This document shows, piece after piece, positions 30,968 to 39,257 of a stretch of 64,000 nt of DNA (positions are counted from its first letter, which is position 1; each line of letters begins with the position of its first letter). Position numbers and translations under genes: made by a program. Where the stretch lies: NCBI RefSeq assembly GCF_000223985.1, contig NZ_AFWV01000005.1, positions 124,001 through 188,000 of the forward strand, given 5' to 3'. Source of the DNA: Thiocapsa marina 5811 (GTDB lineage Bacteria > Pseudomonadota > Gammaproteobacteria > Chromatiales > Chromatiaceae). The notes under the pieces are model-generated. The model did no database searches and was not told the DNA's origin. It was given only the letters and a program-made list of their open reading frames with translations.

Positions 30968-30996
30968 AGAATAATGGGAACCGTTCGCATTAACAA
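30968..30996 (-). promoter_or_regulatory. fbpA promoter with Fur-box-like operator
   Basis: On the minus strand a -35 TTGTTA (30991-30996) and a -10 TATTCT (30968-30973) are 17 nt apart. The spacer and its edges (30973-30991) are the palindrome AATGCGAACGGTTCCCATT, whose arms AATGxGAA/TTCxCATT fit common Fur sites of the AATGAGAAT...ATTCTCATT type. A repressor there would block RNA polymerase directly. The site is read by eye; no matrix was run. Confidence 0.65.
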
Positions 30997-31154
30997 GTCC
31001 ACCCTGAATGTATTGCGAAAATTCGAATATAATCGCGCTGTTGTTTTAGTGGCCGCGCGGATGCACTTGAAACCCGGGCGCGGTGCTCGGACATCAGAGG
31101 CGGCGAGAGCCTCGCCAAACCGATCCCGATGCGTTCCGGAAGTCCCGCGGGATA

Positions 31155-31182
31155 TTGAAACCCGCAGCGAAGGGCGTATAGT
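31155..31182 (+). promoter_or_regulatory. Putative sufB sigma-70 promoter
   Basis: TTGAAA (31155-31160), a 16-nt spacer and TATAGT (31177-31182) lie 41 nt before the sufB start codon. No convincing IscR or SufR palindrome was seen beside it. The divergent fbpA promoter lies about 160 bp away. Confidence 0.55.
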
Positions 31183-31223
31183 AAATACCCAGTAAAACGC
31201 TCAAGAAAACGGAGCCAGGAGAG

Positions 31224-32669
31224 ATGACCTCAACCCAAGCTGTCGACGATATCGTCCGATCCGAGTACGAGCATGGTTTCGTGACCGAGATCGAGTCCGA
31301 TACCCTGCCGCCCGGTCTGGACGAAGGGGTGGTGCGTGCCATCTCCGCCCGCAAGGGCGAACCTGAGTTCATGACCGAGTGGCGGCTCAAGGCCTATCGG
31401 CATTGGTTGACCATGCCGACGCCGCACTGGGCCTCGGTCCATTATCCGCCGATCGATTTCCAATCGATCTCGTACTTCTCGGCCCCGAAGCGCCCTGAAG
31501 ACATGCCCAAGAGCCTCGACGAGATCGACCCCGCCTTGCTCGAGACCTACGAGAAGCTCGGCATCCCGATCGAGGAGCAAAAGGCGCTCGCCGGGATTGC
31601 CGTCGATGCAGTGTTCGACAGCGTCTCCGTCGCCACGACCTTCCGTTCCGCGTTGGCGGATGCGGGCGTGATCTTCTGCTCCATCTCGGAGGCGGTCCAC
31701 GAGCATCCGGAGCTGATTCAGAAATATCTGGGCTCGGTTGTTCCGCATACCGATAACTTCTATGCCGGACTCAACGCAGCGGTCTTCAGCGACGGCACCT
31801 TCGTCTATGTTCCCGAGGGGGTGCGCTGTCCGATGGAGCTCAGCACCTACTTTCGGATCAATGCACGCAACACGGGTCAGTTCGAGCGAACCCTGATCGT
31901 CGCCGAGGCCGGGAGCTACGTCAGCTACCTCGAAGGTTGCACGGCGCCCCAGCGCGACGAGAACCAGCTCCACGCCGCGGTTGTCGAGCTGATCGCCATG
32001 GACGACGCCGAGATCAAGTACTCGACGGTTCAGAACTGGTATCCAGGCGACGCCGAAGGCCGTGGCGGCATCTACAACTTCGTCACCAAGCGCGGAGATT
32101 GTCGCGGTGCGCGCTCCAAGATCTCCTGGACTCAGGTCGAGACCGGCTCCGCGATCACCTGGAAATATCCCAGCTGCATCCTGCGCGGCGACGACTCGAT
32201 CGGCGAGTTCTACTCGGTGGCCGTCACCAAGGGCCGTCAGCAAGCCGATACCGGCACCAAGATGATCCACCTCGGGCGCAACACCCGCTCGACCATCGTC
32301 TCCAAGGGGATCTCCGCCGGCGAGGGTCAGCAGACCTATCGCGGCCTGGTGCGGATCAGTCAGCGGGCCGAGGGTGCGCGCAATCACACCCAGTGCGACT
32401 CTCTGCTGATCGGGGACCGGTGCACCGCGAACACCTTTCCGTACATCGAGGTCAAGCACCCGAGCGCGAATCTCGAGCATGAGGCAACCACCTCGAAGAT
32501 CAGTGACGATCAGCTGTTCTACTGCCGCTCGCGCGGACTCACCGAGGAAGACGCGGTCTCGATGATCGTCAACGGCTTCTGCAAAGAGGTCTTCAACGAG
32601 CTGCCGATGGAGTTCGCGGTCGAGGCACAGAAGCTCTTGAGTATCAGCTTGGAAGGCGCCGTCGGTTGA
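31224..32669 (+). CDS. sufB: Fe-S cluster assembly scaffold protein SufB
   Basis: 481 aa. SufB pairs with SufD and the ATPase SufC to build Fe-S clusters. Typical stretches are [69 protein letters not shown] split over a conserved Cys, [15 protein letters not shown] and [12 protein letters not shown], the last with the conserved cluster/persulfide Cys. GGAG at 31211-31214 is 9 nt before the ATG. It is the first gene of a sufB-C-D-T cluster, separated from sufC by 213 bp containing a dispersed repeat and an inverted repeat. Confidence 0.97.
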   Translation: MTSTQAVDDIVRSEYEHGFVTEIESDTLPPGLDEGVVRAISARKGEPEFMTEWRLKAYRHWLTMPTPHWASVHYPPIDFQSISYFSAPKRPEDMPKSLDEIDPALLETYEKLGIPIEEQKALAGIAVDAVFDSVSVATTFRSALADAGVIFCSISEAVHEHPELIQKYLGSVVPHTDNFYAGLNAAVFSDGTFVYVPEGVRCPMELSTYFRINARNTGQFERTLIVAEAGSYVSYLEGCTAPQRDENQLHAAVVELIAMDDAEIKYSTVQNWYPGDAEGRGGIYNFVTKRGDCRGARSKISWTQVETGSAITWKYPSCILRGDDSIGEFYSVAVTKGRQQADTGTKMIHLGRNTRSTIVSKGISAGEGQQTYRGLVRISQRAEGARNHTQCDSLLIGDRCTANTFPYIEVKHPSANLEHEATTSKISDDQLFYCRSRGLTEEDAVSMIVNGFCKEVFNELPMEFAVEAQKLLSISLEGAVG

Positions 32670-32675
32670 ACCTTG

Positions 32676-32760
32676 TTGAGCCGCGTTCGGATGATCATGC
32701 ACGCTTCGTGCATTTGTTCGGTCTCGCGGCGATCAACGCCCTTCGCGCGACGCGGTTCAA
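32676..32760. repeat. Dispersed TIR element, copy 2 (85 bp, variant ends)
   Basis: Ends are TTGAGCCGCG and CGCGGTTCAA, the same ends as the other copies with two compensating changes that keep them complementary. Inside is a perfect hairpin ATGCACG-CTT-CGTGCAT (32697-32713) followed by TTGTT. It starts 6 nt after the sufB stop codon. Confidence 0.65.
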
Positions 32761-32808
32761 GACCTTGAAACGAAATTAAATACATCGATCGCGTCAGCTC
32801 GGACGTTT

Positions 32809-32830
32809 ATCGACTGGCTCTCTAGTCGAT
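32809..32830. promoter_or_regulatory. Inverted repeat upstream of sufC
   Basis: ATCGACT-8 nt-AGTCGAT, a perfect 7-bp palindrome ending 52 nt before the sufC start. It could be an operator or an mRNA hairpin; no known binding motif was recognised. Confidence 0.4.
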
Positions 32831-32882
32831 CCGATCAAAAGATCGAGCATGTTGCGCCGGACGCGATCGATCAGGAGACTTA

Positions 32883-33637
<755 letters not shown>

Positions 33638-33641
<4 letters not shown>

Positions 33642-34963
33642 ACGGCGCGGCGCCCACCAGCTTCGACACCTGGCTCTCCGCGCGTGCGGATGGCGAGGCC
33701 GGCGCCGGGCTCGATTGGCTCGAGGCGCAGCGGCGCAGCGCACTCCACCAGGTGCGCGAGCAAGGCGTGCCGGGAACCAAACAGGAGGCGTGGCGCTATA
33801 CCAGTCTGAAGCGACTGATCGAGCAGGGTTTTGCGCGTGTGGAGGACGAGGTCACCGCGCTGCAGCTGCACGACATCGAGGAGTTGCTGATACCGGGGCT
33901 GGATAGCCATCGCGTGGTGATGGTGAACGGACGTTATACGCCTTCGCTGTCGGCACTCGGCGACCTCCCCCCGGGGGTTCGCGTCACCGGTCTACGGGCC
34001 CTGCTCGCAAGCGATCCCGACGCCCTGCGCGAGCGACTCAACGGCGTCGCCGGCGAGAGTCAGCCTTTATTTGCAGCCCTGAACACGGCGGGCCTGGACG
34101 ACGGCCTGGTGGTCTTGCTCGACCGCGGTGCCGTCCTGGAACGGCCGATCGAGCTGATCCATCTCTCCGTCGGCATGGACGAGCCGCGGGTTGCACAGCC
34201 CCGCCATTTGGTCGCGCTTGCCGACGGCGCGCAGGCGAGCCTGATCGAGCGGTACGTGAGTCTCGGCGAGTCGCTCTACTGCACCAACTCGGTGTTGGAG
34301 CTGTCGCTCGGGCGGGACGCGGTGCTGAAGCACGACCGAATCCAGATCGAGAGTCCGAATGCATTCCATATCACGGGCCTTTATCTGAGCCAGGACGCCG
34401 GCAGCCGTTATGTCGGCGTCAACGTCGGCCTGGGCGCTGCCTGGGCGCGGACCGATCTGGTCACCCGCTTCAGAGGCGAACACGCCGAATGCGACCTGCA
34501 GGGGCTCTATCTGGCGGGCGACCGTCAATTGATGGACTACCACATCGACGTGGATCATGCGGTTCCGTCGTGCTCGAGCCGCGAGACCTTCAAGGGCATC
34601 CTCTACGGCAAGGGCCGGGCGGTGTTCGACGGGCGTGTCGTTGTAGCCAAGGATGCGCAAAAGACCGACGCGGCCATGTCGAACAAGAATCTCATGCTGT
34701 CCCAGAATGCGGAGATCGATACCAAGCCGCAGCTCGAGATCAACGCCGACGATGTGAAGTGCAGCCACGGCACGACGGTCGGCCAAATCGAGCCCGAGAA
34801 GCTGTTCTATCTGCGCTCGCGCGGCATCTCCGCGCCGCTCGCGCGGCGCATGCTTTGCATGGGATTCGCCGAGGAGATCATCGATGCATTGCAGAGCGAT
34901 GCACTGCGCGAGGTGGTTTCGGAGGAGGTCGGGCGTCGACTCGAAACAGCTCCATTAACCTAA
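33638..34963 (+). CDS. sufD: Fe-S cluster assembly protein SufD
   Basis: 441 aa paralogue of SufB with the N-terminal extension typical of SufD (WLEAQRRSALHQVREQGVPGTKQEAWRYTSLKRL, the GTKxExWRYT motif). The C-terminal beta-helix core contains HVDHAVPSCSSRETFKGIL-like sequence (seen as YHIDVDHAVPSCSSRETFKG), KCSHGTTVGQIEPEKLFYLRSRG and GFAEEIIDAL. It overlaps sufC by 4 nt. Its TAA stop (34961-34963) is the first three bases of a dispersed TIR element. Confidence 0.96.
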
Positions 34964-35072
34964 ACCGCGTTCGCAGTAGTCTTCGATGGACGCGGCGACG
35001 TTCATGGAGGCAATAGGCTCCGCGAGGACCGAGTCGAACGAAAGCATCGCATGTCGCACCGGACGCGGTTTA
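34961..35072. repeat. Dispersed TIR element, copy 3 (112 bp)
   Basis: Begins TAAACCGCG and ends CGCGGTTTA, with perfect 9-bp inverted ends. The opening TAA is the sufD stop codon. It is longer than the other copies. It ends 28 nt before the sufT start, so it fills nearly the whole gap between sufD and sufT. Confidence 0.8.
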
Positions 35073-35100
35073 ACCGGAAATTGTAGTCAAGAGGTCGAGC

Positions 35101-35505
35101 ATGAACAGACTGGCCCGCTTCGCCGGCTTCGGGAAGCACGACGAGGAAAGTGCGAATTCGGCCGTGCTGACGGAGGATGTCGCGGTCGAGCAGATGAACG
35201 CCGAGGAGCTGCGCGAGCCGATCATCGAAGCGCTTCGCACGGTGCAGGACCCCGAGATACCCATCAATATCTATGACTTGGGCCTAATCTACCGGGTCGA
35301 CATCTCCCCGGTGGGCGATGTGTCGATCGACATGACGCTGACCGCGCCGGCCTGTCCGGTCGCCGGCATGATGCCGATCATGGTCAAGGATGCCGTTTCG
35401 AGGGTCGAGGGCGTCGGCCTGGTTCAGGTCGAGCTGGTGTGGGATCCGCCCTGGAGCCAGACAAACATGAGCGACGAGGCGCGTCTCCAGCTCGGGTTGA
35501 TGTGA
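35101..35505 (+). CDS. sufT: SufT-like Fe-S assembly factor (MIP18/DUF59 family)
   Basis: 134 aa. A short variable N-terminus precedes a DUF59 domain with IIEALRTVQDPEIPINIYDLGLIY, the TLTAPACPVAGMMP block with the conserved Cys, and ELVWDPPWSQTNMSDEAR. SufT-type proteins help mature Fe-S proteins and commonly close suf operons. GAGG lies 6 nt before the ATG. No cysteine desulfurase (sufS) or sufU/sufE follows; the next gene is on the other strand. Confidence 0.93.
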   Translation: MNRLARFAGFGKHDEESANSAVLTEDVAVEQMNAEELREPIIEALRTVQDPEIPINIYDLGLIYRVDISPVGDVSIDMTLTAPACPVAGMMPIMVKDAVSRVEGVGLVQVELVWDPPWSQTNMSDEARLQLGLM

Positions 35506-35511
35506 CGGCGC

Positions 35512-35595
35512 TAAACCGCGTCCGGAGCGAATGGCTTACTTTCGAGTGAGCTCGACGTTCGGTGCACCTGCATTCCGTAGTGGGAACGCGGTTTA
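35512..35595. repeat. Dispersed TIR element, copy 4 (84 bp)
   Basis: Begins TAAACCGCG and ends CGCGGTTTA, with perfect 9-bp ends. It starts 6 nt after the sufT stop codon. A second copy follows 22 bp later, reaching the 3' end of the convergent phosphodiesterase gene. Confidence 0.8.
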
Positions 35596-35617
35596 AAATT
35601 GAATATTTTCGATATCT

Positions 35618-35701
35618 TAAACCACGCAGACTCCAACGTTCGTCAAGTCTGCGGGCCCGATCCCATCCAGAACTGTCACACACTGCGCCAAGCGCGGTTT
35701 A
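35618..35701. repeat. Dispersed TIR element, copy 5 (84 bp)
   Basis: Begins TAAACCACG (one mismatch) and ends CGCGGTTTA. An inner stem GCAGACT/AGTCTGC lies next to the left end. The right-end TTA (35699-35701) is the TAA stop of the minus-strand phosphodiesterase gene. Confidence 0.78.
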
Positions 35702-36901
35702 AGTGCGCAATAGACACAAGGGCACCCGAAGCTCGGCGTCGCTGAGCCCGCCGTGGACCCCGATCTGCCGATGTGGCTGCTCGAAGGGCAGCCACTGTCG
35801 GATCACCCCGTTGCCCCTCGGAAGCAGGCAGACATCCCCGACGCGCTCCATGAACCGCGGATGTCGCTTTCCGGTGCCGAAAAAACCCTCCTCGACGAGC
35901 TGCGCGCTCGCCACCAGATCGACTCGGTCCGCCAGGACGTCGCTGCAATGATCGCGAAAGGCGTCCGCATGTCCAGATCGCAGATAGCAAAAAGCCGCTC
36001 TAGGCTCTCCGCACAGCGGAAGTAAGAGATGGGTTTCAAGCTCGGGATGATCGGCGAGATCGATCGTGTCCGCGGGCCGCGTATCCAACTGCCCGTGATC
36101 CGCGCTGATCAGCAGCACGGTGTCCGTACCGGCGATCTCGTGCATGAAGGACGCAATCTCCTGCTCGATCTCGCGAAGATGGGCCAATGCGGCCGGACTC
36201 TCCATGCCCTGCTCGTGACCGATGGCGTCCAATCGCGGCCAATAAAGATAGAGGTACTTGGGTTCACGTCGACGCCGCCCCCAGCCGCGGAGAACCCCCG
36301 CGGTTCGCACGAACATGTCGCGCAATCCCTTGAAGGTCGCCAGCTCGCCGCGTCCGAGGTGCGCGCGGTTGAAGTCCGACCGGGCGATATGCGCCGGCGA
36401 GACCAGGATGCTGCGGGTGGCAATCCGGTCGGTGATCGGTGTGTTTGCGAAGAGCTTGACCGGATCGATCCCGGCCTTTCGATACGGGACACCGCCGAAG
36501 CGTGGCGTGCCCGGCAGCACCGTCATCACGCATCCGAGCTCGCCGAGATAGGTATGCCAGCCGGTGAGCCCGTGTGCGAGCGGCGCCTCGCCGGTCAGAA
36601 AGGTCGGGATCGCCGCCGCCGTCGTCGAGGGAAAGACCGAGGTGAGGATCGCGCGTCGGGCTCGGCTCAGGATCCCGTCCGGTGATTGCCTGGCGAGCCA
36701 ATCGGCGCCGAGGCCGTCGATCACCAGCAGAATGAGGTTGGTGGCTTGCGCCAGCTCATCCGTCGGCAGATCGCGCAGGCTCGGGGCGTCGGATCGCCCG
36801 CCGCGGGCCTGGATGATGCTGCTCATCAGATTGACGATGCCGCCGCCGTCGTAGTCCGGTCGTGCCGTCGCGGTCGCTTCCGCTGGCCGGGGATTGACCA
36901 T
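35699..36901 (-). CDS. Type I phosphodiesterase / nucleotide pyrophosphatase family protein
   Basis: 400 aa, alkaline-phosphatase superfamily. Metal and catalytic signatures of the NPP group are present in order: ILLVIDGLGADWL (Asp), FPSTTAAAIPTFLTGEAP (nucleophile Thr), YLYWPRLDAIGHEQG (Asp and His), LLISADHGQ (Asp-His) and QIGVHGGLSDAEL (His). No signal peptide is seen, so it is probably cytoplasmic. A nucleotide- or phosphonate-type diester substrate is possible but unproved. It converges with sufT and its stop codon is provided by a dispersed repeat. Confidence 0.88.
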   Translation of the reverse strand: MVNPRPAEATATARPDYDGGGIVNLMSSIIQARGGRSDAPSLRDLPTDELAQATNLILLVIDGLGADWLARQSPDGILSRARRAILTSVFPSTTAAAIPTFLTGEAPLAHGLTGWHTYLGELGCVMTVLPGTPRFGGVPYRKAGIDPVKLFANTPITDRIATRSILVSPAHIARSDFNRAHLGRGELATFKGLRDMFVRTAGVLRGWGRRRREPKYLYLYWPRLDAIGHEQGMESPAALAHLREIEQEIASFMHEIAGTDTVLLISADHGQLDTRPADTIDLADHPELETHLLLPLCGEPRAAFCYLRSGHADAFRDHCSDVLADRVDLVASAQLVEEGFFGTGKRHPRFMERVGDVCLLPRGNGVIRQWLPFEQPHRQIGVHGGLSDAELRVPLCLLRT

Positions 36902-36971
36902 GATTCCACCCCCCCGTTGCGTGTTGGTCGGTCAAGGCCGTTGCGATCTCGGCTTCGAGCCTCGTCGCGGA

Positions 36972-37784
36972 TCACCACACCAGCATCAGGATGACGGCGC
37001 CCAGCAGGATCCGGTAGATCACGAAGGGCAGCATGCTGATGCGTTCGATGAATTTTAGGAAGTAGTGAATGGTCAGGTAGGCGAAGACGAAGGACAGGGC
37101 CGCTCCGAGCAACAACGACATCCAGTCGACCGGCTCGCCGGCCTGCAGCAGGTCGAGCGTTTCCAGCCCGCCCGCCATGATGATGGTCGGGATCGCGAGC
37201 AGGAACGAAAAGCGCGAGGCCGCCTTGCGGGTCAGTCCGAGCATGAGCGCCGCCGTGATGGTGATGCCCGAGCGCGAGGTCCCCGGAATGATCGCGATCG
37301 CCTGCATGACGCCGACGAACAGGGCCGCCTTCCAGCCGAGGCTGTACTCGTCGCGCGCACGTTTTCCGCTGAAGTCCGCCCACCACAGCAGCAATCCGAA
37401 GCCGATACTGGTGGCCGCAACCACCAGGGCGACGAGGGTCGGGTCGTCGCGCAAGACCTCGAGCACGGACTTCAGCGGCAGGCCAAGCAGGACCACAGGC
37501 AGGGTGGCGAGGATGATCATCCAGCCGAGGCGGGCATCGGGTGCGTCGAATCGGCGTGTGCGCAACGACTGCAGCACGGCGATCGTCATGGTCACGATCT
37601 CGCGCCTGAAATAGAGCATCACCGCGGCGAGTGTACCCAAATGCAACGCGACATCGAAGGCGAGACTCTGCAGCTCGTAGCCGAACAGCAGCGGTGTCAG
37701 AATCAGATGTCCCGAGCTCGAGATCGGCAAGAACTCGGTAATGCCCTGAACGAACGCAAGTAAGACGATCTGAATGGTTTCCAA
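36972..37784 (-). CDS. uppP: Undecaprenyl-diphosphatase UppP (BacA)
   Basis: 270 aa, normal for the family. It dephosphorylates undecaprenyl pyrophosphate to recycle the cell-wall lipid carrier and gives bacitracin tolerance. The two signatures GITEFLPISSSGHLIL (residues 15-30) and PGTSRSGITITAALMLGL, with the catalytic Glu, His and Arg, are intact, with about eight membrane spans. It lies 70 bp upstream of the phosphodiesterase gene on the same strand. Confidence 0.96.
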   Translation of the reverse strand: METIQIVLLAFVQGITEFLPISSSGHLILTPLLFGYELQSLAFDVALHLGTLAAVMLYFRREIVTMTIAVLQSLRTRRFDAPDARLGWMIILATLPVVLLGLPLKSVLEVLRDDPTLVALVVAATSIGFGLLLWWADFSGKRARDEYSLGWKAALFVGVMQAIAIIPGTSRSGITITAALMLGLTRKAASRFSFLLAIPTIIMAGGLETLDLLQAGEPVDWMSLLLGAALSFVFAYLTIHYFLKFIERISMLPFVIYRILLGAVILMLVW

Positions 37785-37917
37785 CGAACGGCGCTCCTCG
37801 GGATTGAAGGCCCGGATTATACGCGGCGGCCCGGCCCTTTCGCTGCCGATCGACGACGTCGGGCTTGCTGATCAATCCGGCCACGGCGCGGAGCGCAGCG
37901 CACGGAGGACAAGCACC

Positions 37918-38003
37918 GTAGGGTGGACAAGCGCAGCGCAGTCCACCAAGTGCCGGCGCCGACGCAAGACTCGGTGGACTTCGCTCTTGCTCGTCCACCC
38001 TAC
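37918..38003. repeat. GTAGGGTGGAC-type palindromic repeat
   Basis: Starts GTAGGGTGGACAAGCGCAGC and ends GTCCACCCTAC; the ends are perfect 11-bp inverted repeats around an inner GTCCACC/GGTGGAC pair. This matches a widespread proteobacterial REP-like intergenic sequence I know as GTAGGGTGGA-type. It lies between uppP and a phosphopantetheinyl transferase, directly beside a copy of the other repeat family. Confidence 0.8.
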
Positions 38004-38008
38004 CGGCC

Positions 38009-38094
38009 TAAACCGCGCCGGCTCCAACACGTGTCGGAGCCGGCGCGGCCAAGCCAATCCAACAAACGACGCCTATCGCTCCGGGTGCGGTTTA
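38009..38094. repeat. Dispersed TIR element, copy 6 (86 bp)
   Basis: Begins TAAACCGCG and ends GTGCGGTTTA. Positions 38013-38048 form a 13-bp perfect stem (CCGCGCCGGCTCC and its complement) with a 10-nt loop. The right-end TTA (38092-38094) is the TAA stop codon of the minus-strand phosphopantetheinyl transferase gene. Confidence 0.8.
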
Positions 38095-38823
38095 GAGCAG
38101 ATCGAATGTCGACCAGTCCTTCACCGGCGGCAGGGTCTCGCGCGCGACCGCGGCGATATAGCCCGTCTCCGGGATGCAATGCAAAACCGCCGGCGGTTGC
38201 GCGCCGGCGGGTCGGGGTCGAAAGAGTCCTCGACCGTCGGCCTTGGCATCCGCCTCGAGTGCGGTCCAGGCGCGGTAGAAGCAAGCGAGACGCTCGTCCT
38301 GCGGAGCCGATGCAAGGGTCTGCAACACCTCGGGGGCAAACATGCGTTGCGCCACGGCTTCGATACTGTGACGCGGGCGGATCCACTCGCAGTCCACACC
38401 GACATCGGCGCTCCGTCCGGCCCCGGCGCAGATGGCAACCAAGGCCAGATCGCCGGTCGTCGTCAAGTTGAACGAGATCGGCACGGTTGCGTCGGCGAGT
38501 GCGGGCTTGCCGGCCGGGCCGTAGGCGAACCGGAGCGACCTCGGCGATGCGTCGAGATAGCGCGAGAGGATCTCACGCAGTCCGGCATGGGCGCGGATAT
38601 AGCGTTCGCGATAGGGTGCATGACGGATCCTCGATGCGCGTTCGCGCTGACCATCCCCGAGCAGGCTCAGCCCGTACGAGAGGTCGGTCCCGTCTGCATC
38701 GGTGCGGATCCGCCACAGATGCAGCTCACCCGATCCGATCTCGTATCGGATCGTCCCGTCGGTCCACTCGAGCGTCGGGGGGGGCGTCATCGCACCCTCG
38801 TCATCCAGTCTTTGCATCGACAT
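38092..38823 (-). CDS. 4'-phosphopantetheinyl transferase, Sfp family
   Basis: 243 aa, Sfp-length. It transfers the phosphopantetheine arm of CoA to carrier proteins. Present are the motif GVDCEWI (GVDxE, Mg ligands), YGPAGKPAL, and FYRAWTALEADAKADGRGL, which corresponds to WxxKEAxxK but has Leu at the first Lys. The usual FNxSHSGD block reads FNLTTTGD, so the conserved His is replaced by Thr. The core Asp, Glu and second Lys remain, so activity is likely but specificity may be altered. Starts at 38823 or 38817 (AGAGG about 9-15 nt upstream). No synthase genes are adjacent. Confidence 0.85.
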   Translation of the reverse strand: MSMQRLDDEGAMTPPPTLEWTDGTIRYEIGSGELHLWRIRTDADGTDLSYGLSLLGDGQRERASRIRHAPYRERYIRAHAGLREILSRYLDASPRSLRFAYGPAGKPALADATVPISFNLTTTGDLALVAICAGAGRSADVGVDCEWIRPRHSIEAVAQRMFAPEVLQTLASAPQDERLACFYRAWTALEADAKADGRGLFRPRPAGAQPPAVLHCIPETGYIAAVARETLPPVKDWSTFDLL

Positions 38824-38963
38824 GCGTTGTGACCTCTATCCTCAATCTTCCTATAATCGACGAAATCCCGGCAAACAGGGTGCGTCGATCTCGGTCGGGA
38901 CGCCGGCGATCGAGTCGAGGCGCGCGTGTCGGATCAACTCGCTCACCGCTGGAGGCTAGGGTC

Positions 38964-39179
38964 TTGCAGACTCTCGAGCAATGTCGTGTCGATGCGCGTA
39001 TCGAGGCCGTGTGCAGCAAGGGTTGCAGGCAGGTCAGGCAAGATATCGCCGCCTTGGAGGCCGGGGCAGAATTGCCCGAGACGCGTGATCTGACTGAAGA
39101 GGAGCGAAACATCCTTCTGCGCGAGCTCAAGCAGATCATGGCCGTCTACGGCGATGCCTGCCGGCTGCCGCCGCCGTGA
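38964..39179 (+). CDS. Small conserved protein, TTG start
   Basis: 71 aa, no named family. The TTG at 38964 is chosen because GGAGG (38951-38955) lies 8 nt upstream and no ATG exists in frame nearby. The protein has CSKGCRQVRQDIAALEAG, then LPETRDLTEEERNILLREL and KQIMAVYGDACRL; the CxxxC pair and the helix ending MAVY look like a small conserved gammaproteobacterial hypothetical. It precedes tex by 78 bp on the same strand. Confidence 0.65.
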   Translation: MQTLEQCRVDARIEAVCSKGCRQVRQDIAALEAGAELPETRDLTEEERNILLRELKQIMAVYGDACRLPPP

Positions 39180-39257
39180 GAGTCTGCACCCTTCGCGCCG
39201 GGGGTGTATGCTCCCGCCGCCATCCATCCTGATCCGCCGCATCGGAACCCATCGCGC

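Noticed and set aside
31172-31215. IscR-type site before sufB
   Set aside because: The sequence ATACCCAGTAAAACGC has no convincing dyad matching the known IscR motifs.
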